DNA of 64,000 nt, from contig CM072337.1 in assembly GCA_036874045.1 (NCBI GenBank), forward strand, positions 26,138,001-26,202,000, given 5' to 3'. Made by a program: the position numbers and the translations under genes. The notes beneath the pieces are model-generated. The model saw only the letters and a list, made by a program, of their open reading frames with translations. It searched no databases and was not told the DNA's origin. This stretch comes from Cymodocea nodosa. Lineage: Eukaryota; Streptophyta; Magnoliopsida; Alismatales; Cymodoceaceae. Below, one piece after another: positions 15,767-27,949 of the stretch; the first letter of the stretch is position 1, and each line of letters starts with the position of its first letter.

Positions 15767-15839
15767 CGCCCACCGTGGGGCTCGAACCCACGACCACAAG
15801 GTTAAGAGCCTTGCGCTCTACCGACTGAGCTAGACGGGC
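15767..15839 (-). tRNA. tRNA-Lys (anticodon CUU)
   Basis: The minus strand gives a complete 73-nt cloverleaf without intron. The acceptor stem GCCCGTC pairs with GGTGGGC plus a G discriminator (C-G, G-C and wobble pairs included). The D arm is GCTC-AGTCGGTA-GAGC, the anticodon stem CAAGG/CCTTG holds the loop CTCTTAA with CTT at 15804-15806, and the T arm is GTGGG-TTCGAGC-CCCAC. A and B boxes (TAGCTCAGTCGG, GGTTCGAGCCC) are intact. This is a nuclear-type elongator tRNA-Lys; T-rich sequence downstream on the minus strand (before 15760) can serve for Pol III termination. Confidence 0.97.
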
Positions 15840-17206
15840 AGTATGCAAGCAAAAGGGATTTTTTTTAAATATTAATTTAATTTCACCTTTGAATTACATT
15901 AGTATGCTTCCAATCTCACGCTGTGAGGATGGGGTGGGAGGTTAAAATTATCATTTAAACTACAGCAAGATATTTTCCTCTCTTTAAATAAATTCGAACC
16001 TTCAGACACAATCTATAAATTTTACACTCTAACCATGTTTTCTATATTGTCAAGCACCGTATTGAGAATTGTTGAAGTTGCAGGATACTCCTAAAAGCAA
16101 ATCATGTCTTCTATGTTAAATAAATAAACGTCACTTCTGAACCATACTTTAATTTTCACTCGTACCATCATTTTATATTGCAGTTCGTATATATTGTAAA
16201 TTTGCACGTTCCTGTACTAGTTATTGATAAATCACCATTTCGTTGTCATGTGAAAAGTCGAGTGAGAAAGTGTAGTAAAAGACCCATTCTAACATCTTTT
16301 TTCTTCCAAGATACCAGCCTCTAATAATTCAGAAAATAATAAATTGACAATCAAATTATTGCCTTTCAATATGTAGTTATTACTATGCATCAGGTTGCCT
16401 TTTGTAATTGCTATTATATATTTTCAGACGATATTTGTGTTATTTATTTTAATAAGTTGCGTTTTGTGAACAATTTTTAAAATAATTACGGAATGCATGT
16501 TCCAGTCTTAGTTGTGCATAGATTTAACATGTATTATATTCGATAATAATTTTTTTGGTTTTGTACTTCATTCAAAGTTTAGCTTATTATTAGAAACGGA
16601 AAGATGTCGAAACTACTCAATTGAACAGGATGGAATGGGATTTATCCACATATTAAATCAAAGGTTTTTATCTCAGGAAAAAGTATTTGGACATAACCTA
16701 TCTTGTATCTTCTTACTTCAAAACATTTGCTTACCTCACCATATATATAAAATGCAAATGCCTCTCGCACCTTTACACCAAGGATCCATGATTTGATATG
16801 AATCAGAAGAAGAAAACCATCATCCCATCACTTGCCTATGAATTATCAAAGCTGTTCATTTGGAAATTAGATAACTCTTAGGATCTCTTTAAGACCCCAA
16901 GATCAACTGTGATGATCTCAATAATTTCAGGCAAAAGAAACAAAAGTAAACAGACAAGTAATTCATGAAGCTTCTATAATTATATCGAAATTTAATTCAC
17001 ACGTCATTCAGTTTGAAGATATTTACACATAAAGCCTGTATATTAAACAACCATATAAATATATAAAATCGTAAGAAAAATGATACAAAAATGAATGGCA
17101 TGCAATATATATCACACTATAGGGGAAAAAAAGAAACCGACAAGACCACCAAAACTGCAAATCTACGGTGACAATTCAAGATATAAATTTTCCAAGAACT
17201 AATTGC
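15840..17206. other. Intergenic DNA
   Basis: AT-rich with no supported gene; the right part (about 16900-17206) is likely 3' UTR of the DUF4378 gene on the minus strand. Confidence 0.6.
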
Positions 17207-20200
17207 TCACTTGTACTGTTGAAGAATTGCTTCGTCTAACAAGTTGTCCAATATTAGAGCTGCCAATTCTTGTCCCAAATACTCAGTTTCATATCGAACA
17301 TCCATCCACCCATCATTTCTTGAAATATCTCTGTCTACTATATATTCAAATGAAGGATTTGGTTCTGACTGGTAAGAGCGATGCCAACATATCTTTGCCC
17401 AAACTTCCTCTAGGATGCGGGATCCTATGGTTATCCTTCGGTTGCCGGGGTTGAAGCATGATAGCCATGGATTCAAGGAAGATGAATAAGTTTCCAATAG
17501 GACTTCATTGATTAGATCAAACAGAAGAAGGTGATCTAGATTTATATCGGGTGCATACAGCCCAAAGTCAAGTCGGCACTTTGATCCTTCAACTTCCTCA
17601 AACAGTGAGAAATCCACAGGCTGCTCAGCTGAATTCCATGCTTTTGATAGCTCATTGCTGCTGAAACCAGACTTATTTAGCAGCTCTCTAACAAAGTTGA
17701 ACTCAGCTTCATCCTTGCTATCTATTTGAACATACATAGAATCATAAGCAGAACGGAGGGGATGTAATCTTTTATTGACATCCTGGGAGTTCGTTTGCTT
17801 AGAAGCATTGCAATCAGGTATTTTTTCTGCATTTTCTGCAAGCAAGAAAAACTATATAAGGCAACCAACTAAAATCAGATAAAATCATAAAAGACAGAAT
17901 AAATGTCAACCACACTTATCAAGGTGCCTACTTAGGCAGCCACCTAAGCACTCAGGCATGATTTGGTTACACTTACACTAGTCATCTTGTCTTGTCTTGT
18001 CTTGTCTTAGTTAAAGGAGGATCTATCGTATGTATGTATGAATGTATCAAATTATCCACTATAGATGTGTGTGCATGCACACATAAGTGTGTGTGTGTGT
18101 TAGGAGTGAAGAAAATATCAAGATACAAATTTTTTGAAATTACTCTTAAGCCTAGTATGAACTTAGACAAGCTTAATTAGAACCAAAGCTTAACTCAGTG
18201 CAATTACATCGATAAAATCATAATGTAAGTTTTCCCCTCATACACTCTTTAGAAAGCTACTCATATTCCATCATAATCAATTTCTAGCATTTCACACGGA
18301 ATAGAAACCTTTTAGAAGGAATGGAGGTGTGTAATATTATTGTGCACCTGACTATAAGAGGGAAAACAGAATGTGCCTTGAAATATCTCCTATTGAAATA
18401 TAGATGTCTAATTCCAAAGTAATTGGCTATGAGTGAGCGTGTCCCATCGACATATTTTGAAGTGGAACTATTGCAATATCTCCGAAGTACTTAAATAGGA
18501 GATGAGAAACAGAAAATATAACAATGATATCATCTAATCTTCTGTCGTGGAAAATAATCTATATCTATGTATATGTTAAACCAAAATGACCATCAATCAT
18601 CATAATTATTGGACTTGGAATGAGACTCTACACAATTTGATGTACTTGCTTGTTACAAACTATGAAAAATGGTCCCACATTGGTGCCAAAAACACCAATG
18701 TGGACTTGATATGCGGTGGGCTCTCTTCTTTATCAGACCAGTCTTTTGGGATAGTTCTCTCAAAATCATAAAAAAGGATATCAAAGTCAAACACAATTTG
18801 AACTAAATCAACATCGAAAGGGGCAACCTGGGGTAAGCCTAGAGTGGACCACCGTCAGTCAGAAAAGATGACCTGGAATTGAGCAGATCGAGAGTATCCA
18901 AAGTCTAGAATCCAGAGGGAGCCACCATTGACAGGGGTGACCTAGGGCGGCCCAAGAATGCCCAGAGCCCAGAGTGGACTCTCTTCCCTCTGGATTTGAT
19001 ATGGGGTGGATTCTTTTCCCTATCAGACTAGTCTCTTGAGGTGATTCTCCTAGGACCATAACATTGCTCCTATACAACCTAGAGCTTTTGTAGTTCCCAT
19101 CTATTTAAACCTGAAGAACTTCAGCAAATCATAAAAAAGACAAGGCTAAGATTTTCTACCACAAGACATGTGTGGCTAATATACTACAAGATATATTTGC
19201 AAACATGCAAGTATCACATTAAGTTAATTTTATGCATGCAAATATCAAGCAATACTTTTTGAAGGAATAAATTAACAAAACTTATTGAGAATAAGATGTG
19301 CATAAAAAAATTTACCTTCATGTGAAAAATAACTTTCTATACCATTGAGATTATCTTGCAATTGGGACTTAACATCAGACTCTTGGCTTGGACTGATTTC
19401 CTCGTCTCTATGGCAACATTCAGGTCTGATATCTTGACCTTGCAAAGGCTTGTATGCATTTCTGTCTTCTGGCGTCCTTTCAGAATATTCAAGCTGCTTG
19501 TGCTCATTGCTCTTGGTGCTTAATGTTATTGGTTCCTCAACAACATTAGGTGGGAGAACATCATCTAGGACATCACATCTTTCACCTTCTTCTTTGTCAT
19601 GAATGATGGCAGGATCAATTCTCTTGGGATTCAGTGGTGATTGCTTTGAAGAACGCATTACATCTGATTTGTCAAATAGAGGATCTTTTCTTGAAAAGTA
19701 TGGTTCAAATTCTTGGAGAGAGTGACCATGTCCCAAGGTTCTTGAACGACTAATTGCAGGAAAAGGACCACCCTCACGTGCTGACTTTGATCTTTGGAAG
19801 ACATGACTATCAGATTCTTTGCTGAAGTTATGATCTAGCAGAAAAGAATACCTATCCATGGATTCTGTAAGAGATCTTGATTTTTTTAAGGTGGGCGTAA
19901 GTCTGTCAGCAAAACCAGACTTTTCTATCCTCATTTTTTGAGGTAATTTTTTACCATAAGGAAGTTTATGGAAAACACTGTCCATAGAAATCCTGTATTT
20001 TTCTTTCTTGTCCTCATTGTCTATCCCATCTATCGTTTGGGTCTTCCAGTTATGAAAAGCAACTGAAGAGAACTTGGAATTACTTGTATCCATATCATAA
20101 TCCACACTCCTAACATCTGGACCAATACTCACATTCTGACCTTCCATGGATGGTTTAGGGATTGATGCTTGGGATTTTTTTCCACGGCTGATAGAGGGAT

Positions 20201-21426
20201 TGGTATCATCTAAAATTGGCTTATGTTTGGAAACATTCATGGTGTTGCATGATGTACCAAATTTTGGATAGGTACCACTCCTTGTGAGTACCAAAGCAGG
20301 GTCAGAATTCTGAAAATTTTCATTACGATTTGCCAAAATACGATCTTCATCCTGAAGAATTTTTTTGAATATCTCCTTACCTGCGTTATACAATTCCAGT
20401 GCCCCAAATGGGTCATTTGTCTGGTTTTCTGTTAAAAATTCATTCTGATTCTTATGAGGTGTCTTCTGTTGTTCCACAAAACTGGCATTTGACTCTTTGT
20501 CATTTTTCTGAAAAAGTGAAGGCTCCTTAACTAATTGATAGCTGGAGTCATCATTCTGGTTGTGAACCCTATTGGCTACATTGTTTAAGGATCTAGTGAG
20601 GTCAGACTGCTCATAAGATCTGTTGTTGCCACTTTCTATAACATAGTCGTTGCATTCCAGATGATGAATAGAAAGTGTACGCGTCATCTCCTTTGGTAAG
20701 GCTGAAACTCTCCGTAGTTCATCATAAACTTCATTTTTGTCATTGGCGTATTTGATTTCACCCTGTATCCGATGCAGAAAAGAAGCAATCGATATTCATT
20801 AGATGTAGAAAAAAATATTGAACCAAGGATGATATCAAGTGCTTTTAGAAACAAAAGCACGTAAAATATGTTTTTTTTATAATGGATGATAGTGAAGTTC
20901 ATGAAGCCTACCATTAGCTTGGTAGAGGTGGTTTTACCTGGACATCTATAACTTCATGCTGCACTCCAGATGAAGGACCATCTTGCTTCGCTTTTAAATA
21001 CTTGGGTCCTGATAAAAAGTCAAAAGAACACATGGAATGTCAAGGGTGAGGAACGAATTGTACCGACTACTGTTGAATTAAACACGAGGTGATAACTCTC
21101 CCTGTTCCCAAATATAGAAATTTAGGAAGCCCATAATCTAATTTAGGTTTTAGCTTTTTTAAATGAAGATGCGTTTCTCTTGTACATCGAGAATCTTTCT
21201 TTCGGTCGTTCCAGCAAACACTGGACGGGCATGATAAAAACAGGGAAGTATACAGAACCCACTCACCAGACGTATCTCCACCCCTTCGGTGCCGCCGTCC
21301 CATAAGCAATCTCCGAAGATGAAACAACCGATGGAAATCGAAGAACTCGATCACGCCTTCCATGAGACGCCGACGATCTCTGTTGTCGGAGCTTCTCGAG
21401 CTCTTGTGGTTCGATTGCTTCCCCAT
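17207..21426 (-). CDS. DUF4378-domain protein, TRM-like
   Basis: Four exons on the minus strand: 21267-21426, 20938-21008, 19316-20762, 17207-17835, giving 768 residues with GT-AG junctions and unbroken frame. The N terminus is MGKQSNHKSSRSSDNRDRRR, then a helix RLMEGVIEFFDFHRLFHLRR followed by a basic patch. The middle (about residues 100-560) is polar and disordered, with basic serine spots such as RSKSAREG and SRSRTLGHG. The C terminus (about 587-768) is the DUF4378 domain: FVRELLNKSGF, RLDFGLYAPDINLDHLLLFDLINEVL, EEVWAKICWH, and YLGQELAALILDNLLDEAI. This layout is that of the TON1-recruiting-motif (TRM) superfamily, whose known members link to microtubule arrays and cell shape; membership in a named TRM clade cannot be set here. 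Exon 3 carries most of the protein. Confidence 0.88.
17836..19315. other. Intron 3 of the DUF4378 gene
   Basis: A 1.5-kb AT-rich intron. It carries a (CTTGT)n run (about 17985-18009), GT/CATG-rich simple sequence near 18065-18100, a perfect 11-bp inverted repeat at 18675-18703, and two related segments (about 18700-18775 and 18970-19065) sharing TATCAGAC-AGTCT-type words, probably an old transposon fragment. Confidence 0.6.
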
Positions 21427-22500
21427 GTGATTTTCCACCTGGGGAGCGAAGAAAAAACTGTAAGAAACAAAATCTCGCAGGCATGAAATGGCCCAAGAGG
21501 CCCTCCGACCACGGAAAAACAAGGTCTAGCATAATTCAGACAACAACCCGATTCAAGCGAGCTTATGAACAAAATCTGACCAATAGATAAACAAGTCTAA
21601 CATACAAACGAAAACAGCAGAATCAAGAGACGATTTTTTCTTCTGAAGCAAATCTGGATTGAACCAGATAAGAACAGAGATCACCAACCTCCCAAAAGAA
21701 TTTGGTGAAGCGAATAAATTCTCCTTCAGACAATAACGAACCGAGATCTCTAGCTTTTTGTTCCAGATTCCTGTGGTGGCGGCTACCGAAAACACACTCG
21801 TATCACCGCCACCTTAACCTCCCGGACCTCACCACCAACGCCCCTACCCTTGTTCGGTTCCGTCCCTTCTTCGACAACAAGCAACACCGGTGGGGAGCAG
21901 CATAAGATCACCGTCCCGCGGCAACGGTCGTTGTCATTAACCGCTCTTCCAAAGGGGATGAAGGAAGGAATTCGTGTTCTTGAGGAACACTGCACTTCGC
22001 TGGTGTGCTGCTATTCACCAACTCCGTGACGTAGTCGGGGCTGATATTGACTTTGACTAGTCCATATTTTGACTTCTGTGGAGATTACACATTTTCTGAC
22101 CGTTGGATTCATTCATGCCAGGTTTTTTTTTAATACATAAATAATCTTTTATTTTCATGAATACTTGAAGTTGATCTAATTTTAAAACACATCAGTGTCA
22201 ATCATTTTGAGAAACCCTCCTTGACGAAGCTTCCGGTCTTCACCATCCATCTTTTTTTATTTTAAATTGACAAGTATACTACATTATTACCACATAACTC
22301 TACCCAGTTCAGCTATTTAGAGTTGATTTTACCATGCATCTAAATTGAACAGATAATTACTTAAGATTAAAGATAGAAAAAGAAGAAGAATATAGAATAG
22401 AGAAATATTGGAAATAAGGAATAACTTAGGATAGAGAAGAAAATGTGAAAAAAAAATTGAAAGAGAATTTATTATTTACCTAAGATATTTCATTTACAAA
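21427..22500. other. Upstream region of the DUF4378 gene
   Basis: GC-moderate leader and promoter region to about 22050, with short frames but no gene support, then AT-rich DNA leading into the transposon region. Confidence 0.55.
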
Positions 22501-23227
22501 TTGTATCGTAAGAGCTCATTTGTGTATAATTTCTGTTGAGAAAAGAAATGACAGAAATTACTATAAATGTTAGGATATAAAAAATTTAAGAAATTATAAG
22601 ACATGATAGAAAGTTTAAGCATTTGTATACGTAAGAAAATAACGAAAAATGATAGAAAATTTTGACGTATTTGAATAAAACAAGAAATAAAATGACAAGA
22701 AATGATATAAAATTCTAACATGTTTGTGCACAACAAAAAAATGACGAGAAATATAATTTTTAATAATTTTTTGAAATAGTAAATAATAGTACAAATTGAA
22801 AGTAATATTTTAAATAATATAGTATATATTAATCATATTTTAAGTAATATAATATAATATATAGTACACAATTATTTTTTATGAATAAATTTTTAATCAC
22901 AAACATAATTTATTACAAGTAATGTTCAACAAACAACATTTTAATTTCTTTTTCATATAGAATACATAATATGTTCTCATTTCTTATCAACTATTATTTT
23001 TCTTGTTCTACACTCATATTACTACTATAACATATATTTTCTTTTTCAACATTATGAACAAGTTTCTCAAGCATATTAACATTTACTACAACTAATTCAT
23101 CTGCTATATCTTAAAGTAAATCTTCTCAATTTACTCTTTTAATGAAATTGTGTACAAGAAAATATGTTAATACAATCTTAACTTATGTTTGAAATAAGTA
23201 TGATATGTTACCTCATAAAATTATAAA

Positions 23228-24290
23228 TCAATATTTGATCACTCCAAATATATATTCAATTGCATTCTTTAATTGAAAGTGTCTGTAATTGAAATTTTCT
23301 ACTATATTATTTAGAATACAATTATGATCATATTTCGATAAATGATATTGCATACTATGAAATGGAGAAATAAATTCAAGATGATTTGAGAATCTCACGT
23401 CTACTAAATAAAACTTACTTAAACAATATATCATAACATTTAGCAATTTCAAGCAATCAATATCTAAAATTATTAAAAATGTACACAATTATACTCATAC
23501 CAAGTGAGACTTGAAGACTATGAGGTCAAGAAATAGTATCTTGTAAAATCCTCACATATACAATTGACCATTCCCATCCTACAAGTACATATATAATTTT
23601 CATATCAAAGTTACAAACTCCTAATACATTTTGTGTTAATTCTCCCTTGCTATTTTTATATCTTGCATTTTCTTCTCCATAAATTATTGCATTTACATGA
23701 GTACCATCAATAGTACTAATGCAATCCTAAATTAAAAAATCAAAGAGAATGTCAGTAATACAATGTCAAATTTGTAAAATTTGAATGAAATAAAATTCAC
23801 ATCTTACCTTAAAATATGGGAAGACATTCACATCATTTTGAATTCTACTAGGTGTTGATGATGAATGATCCACTATAAGTAAATATTGTATTTTATAAAT
23901 AGCATTTACAATCTCATTGAAATTTGTACTAACTTTTCAAGTAAAATGGTGAAAACACTCAATGGTAATTCCATATCTTTGATTTTGTCTAATTGTGACA
24001 AGGAAGATCGCTAGTTTCTCTTCAATAGTAACACATCGAATATCTTCTACTACCTTTTATCTTCTAAGTCACAAAATTCTTGAAAAATATGTTGACTCAT
24101 TCGATTTATTTTTTGATAATGATATACTTGGTGAGGTAATGATAAGTCTAACAATATCATAATATATTATTACATTTGGAGTAATATCTGTAATATATTG
24201 TACTGATAATCCACATGTTTGTACAATCAACATTAGAAATCTACATTGTCTTTGTCATCTCCTTTCATCCCATCATTGGTTGTTTGCCAT
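23228..24290 (-). pseudogene. PIF/Harbinger transposase (DDE_Tnp_4), inactive
   Basis: Reading the minus strand, the fragments fall in family order: CRFLMLIVQTCG near 24230; VEDIRCVTIEEKLAIFLV near 24030; FNEIVNAIYK; PYFK, then an intron (23727-23817, GTAAGA to TTTAG), then DCISTIDGTHVNAIIYG near 23710; KNSKGELTQNVLGVCNFDM; GWEWSIV near 23570; FYLVDVRFSN and FISPFHSMQYHL near 23400; and QLKNAIEYIFGVIKY at 23230. The first Asp (IDGTH) and the Glu (NAIE) of the DDE triad are present. The Asp expected after GWEGSA-like sequence is replaced (SIVYVR), and several stops interrupt the frame (for example near 23520), so the protein is dead. Confidence 0.85.
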
Positions 24291-24575
24291 ATGTAGAATC
24301 ACCTGTACAAGTAGAGGATATTTCAACACTCAAATATAAACATATAATGTAATAACCTATTAAACATTTCAATCGCTATACACTTGCAAATATCAACATT
24401 CTTTTGTGTGGAAATCACATTTATAAATGAAATAAAAACTTGGGAAAAAAAACATGAGTTTCATAATTGGAAAAAAAAACAAAAGATAACATGTTTACTA
24501 CTTCTAAAGACAACTAACATAAGGACACAATACAATTGAAGAGTTCACATATTATTCTAAACATAAACAAACAAT

Positions 24576-25560
24576 TCACTTGTCCTTCAAATTGTAGTGC
24601 AACCATTCAATCCGAGCTTCATCAATCTCTAGTGATAGAAAATTAGCTCTTTTCATCTCATTTTCTAGCAATTGAACCCTAGCAAGTTTTTCCCTCTTAG
24701 TAAGACCTTCCATTTTCATTAAGTAATGAACACATTGTTTTGTTTCTTTTCTTAATTCAAATTTCTTATAAGATGGCTCATCCTGTTGCATAAACTTTTT
24801 CACAAACTTACTTATTTCATTTATTGACTTTACAATAGATTGAGAAGATTTTACATAAGATCGAACTATTTTCTTTGTCTTTTTACTAACTATCCACTCT
24901 ACATTATAAGGGCTAAGACTTCCTTGACCCTCTTCGAATTCAGGAATTTATAGAGGAAGCTAAGTACTGAAAACATGAATGATGTCTTTAGGTTCTAGAG
25001 TTTCTTTCTCTTATATTTCTTAGACATCTTGGAAAATTTGACTATTCGTTTTAGTAACCATATTGTCATAGAATATTATATATAAGTCATCATAAAAATA
25101 TAACTTTTCTACACATGATTTACATTCTAGGTATTATGGTTCACTATTATTAATAAGTTGAATTAAAAATGTATTTTATGTAATGAAATAAAATATTTAT
25201 ATATCTGAACAAATTCATCATATATTTCCTTTAGTATATAAGTATGGTCACAAATATAATCTCACTCTCATCTACTTTGTTTTGAAATCTTTGTATAATT
25301 TTTATACATTATCCTCCAAGTTTTAAGTCTAATTTCCATATGTTTTTTCTTGACATTGGCATTTGTTTGAGCATTATATTTGATAATCAATTTTACTCAT
25401 GTCTTCGCTCTAAGCTTACCATATTGTTATTTTACATTTACTTCTCTTATTTCTGATGCTAATATACCTAAAAAAATTTCATCTTATTTTGTGCTCTAAT
25501 TAACGTATTTTCTCTTTTTAGATGTCATATTTCCTATATTATGTTCAATTTTAGTGATAG
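24576..25560 (-). pseudogene. MYB/SANT-like ORF1 of the Harbinger element, broken
   Basis: The minus strand begins near 25530 with MTSKKRKY, continues with stop-interrupted pieces like LKTWRIMYKNYTKI (a MYB/SANT-like helix pattern) and ends in an open stretch at 24576-24803 with KKFELRKETKQCVHYLMKM and LLENEMKRANFLSLE, a coiled helical tail typical of plant MYB/SANT-like transposon partner proteins. Position directly upstream of the transposase relic fits. At least six in-frame stops remove function. Confidence 0.65.
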
Positions 25561-26719
25561 TGTAATGTTAAAAGATAAATAAACAAGGATTCATTGTTAT
25601 GAAATCATAATAATTGAAATCAAATGGCACAACCATGCTAATTCAAAACTTGAGTTTCATAACAGAAAATGTCTATAATAAAACCTAATTCATGCAACAA
25701 CATAAAAATGAGTAACTGTAAACAACATAAAAAGAGATTTTTATTGTCATTTAAACAATTAAAGATGGATAGGCCCGGTAGTTCTTATTGACTGTCGGAA
25801 GACACATAGGACAACACATTCATCTTTTTAGATTGAACAATGGTGAGAGAAGGTCAGCTTGTCTTACACCACAACAAAAAGGGAAATAACCTCTAGATTA
25901 GCTGTTAATTAGCACCAAACCTTTAGTTGAACTTAGGTTAATTTCTAGAAGCAAAATGTCACCACAAAGCATAAGATGTTTTAATTAAATCTAGGCTATC
26001 AAAATGTCAATGTTTTAATTAAATCTCTACCACAAGTTTTAATTAGATAAGATTTCCCACTTGCCGCCACATAGCATTAGATGATGCATTTTAATCACAA
26101 CCAACCTATAGTTAAAGCTAAGCTTGAAGTAAGCAACAAAAATCTAACATGTTTCACAATTAAATTTTTGATTAAACAACCTAATGGCTAATTTTTGATC
26201 CAACACTAGCTTTAAAACATAAAACAGGGAAGCATGCAACCACTTACTAACATCCAATAGAACGGAGTATACATTTATCAGATTCAACCAATAATATCCA
26301 GACGACAACATTTATCAGAGGTTATACAATTATGACATTTATGATAGTATACATTTATCATAAGCAACATCTTTTACAGGCAACATTTATCAAAGGTTAT
26401 ACACAGGCAGCATCTGATACATTTACATTTAACATACTGTAAGTACAAATTGAAAGGTATAACTTCGAAGAGCGACAAATGACGGATCAATGAAAATAGA
26501 TGGCAGTTGCAAGTGGTAGACAATATATCGGGCAAGCAAAGTAGATGGCAGTCGTGAGCAGCGGTCGGGACGACAGATCGAGTGAGCAAAACAGATAGCA
26601 GTCACAAGCGATGGTTAGGACAATAGATTTGGAGCTTTTGTTACAGTGAGTTGACAAGAGGCTAGCTATAGATAGTGGATCGAGGGAGGAAAACTTGAGC
26701 AATCGCAAATTAGCAAATG

Positions 26720-27015
26720 GCTATTTTTCGGAACATTGAAACTCTAGTGAACGTAAGAGGAGAAGTAGACAACTATTGTTCGAAAGATTGAAACTCAAGT
26801 GAACGCGAGGGGAGTGGCAGACGACTGATCAAAAGATTAAAACTCGAGCAAACATGAGGAGAGTGGCAGACGACTATTGTTCGAAAGATTGAAACTCGGG
26901 CAAATGCGAGGGGAGCGGCAAATGGTCGATCGAAGGGATGAAGAAACTCAGGCAAACGTGAGGGAAGCAGCAAACAATAAATCAAAAGATTAAAACTCGA
27001 GCGAACGCAAGCAAT
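26720..27015. repeat. Minisatellite, period about 50-58 bp
   Basis: About five to six diverged units built from AAGATTGAAACTCGAGCGAACG, GAGGGGAGTGGCAGACGACT and GATCGAAAGATT-like blocks. The unit is GC-richer than its surroundings. Confidence 0.8.
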
Positions 27016-27190
27016 AAATGGTAAATCAAGGAGGGCATGTTGATCGTCGAGGGTTTTTAGGTAGATGATTTCTGGACCTTATCGAAGGATGGAGTTTAAA
27101 ATTTATCTCCTAATGATCCTTTTTATAATTAAGAGAATTTGAGAAAATGTTTCCAAATGTCTCCATATTGTACAAATACATCTACCTTGG

Positions 27191-27900
27191 GCAACACTTT
27201 CCCAAGGTTACCTTGAAGAATATTATGGGTGGGTCAACACTTGTTGATTTCATCACGGTACTGGATAATTGATGTGGTTAAAAATGGATTTTTTTTCGGG
27301 GATTGATGATAACGATATCGTTGAAAATAATTACAACTGTTTGTTTGTCTATTTGTAAAATTTTCTTTTCTGTGATCAACTCACACGGAGGTCATTTTGA
27401 TTTTTTGTGACATAAGAAGCATGAAGGAGAATGGCTAATAAATCTTATTTATCTGTTTACACGTAAAGAAACACTCGAAGACTGATTCTTTAAGGTGGGC
27501 TGCTGTATCTTGAAAATGTCAAAGAGAAAAAAACCTAAAAAATAATGATAACCGATGGAAAAGAAAAATGTTACAAAGTATGTCATTTAAAATTCACAAG
27601 GTAGAAAACAATAAAATTTAAATTTAAATGTTTATAATACATATGAAAGAAAACAATAAAATGTAAACTTGAAAAGTAATGTATCAAAATAAATAAACAA
27701 TCTTTAACAGTATCCTAAACTTCAACGGTATCTATTACAAAGGTACATTGCTATGAAATATTTTTATAAAGGTATATTGTAAGAGGTGCTTATGTATTCA
27801 AAAAAAAAAAGTTTGAAAAGTACGACAAACAGAAGTTTAGAAAAGTTAAAAAAAATTAAAGACATCAGTATACGTTCATAAATTTAAAAAAAGTAAAGAA
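27191..27900. other. AT-rich intergenic DNA
   Basis: No gene, motif or clear repeat supported. Confidence 0.5.
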
Positions 27901-27949
27901 ATATATTATACAGATTGTTAGTAAATAAATTTATTACTTTAAATTTTTT

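Larger units (their letters stand above)
22500..27190 (-). mobile_element. Degenerate PIF/Harbinger DNA transposon (approximate limits)
   Basis: AT-rich interval holding, on the minus strand, a MYB/SANT-like ORF1 relic (24576-25560) and a Harbinger transposase relic (23228-24290), the two-gene makeup of PIF/Harbinger elements. The left side has repeated motifs of the type AAATGANAGAAA (22510-22760), a feature of the element ends in this family. Sequence near 22511 and the reverse complement near 27187 both read like ATTTGTNNANAAT, a possible degenerate terminal inverted repeat, but no clean 3-bp target duplication is visible, so the outer limits are uncertain. Confidence 0.6.
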
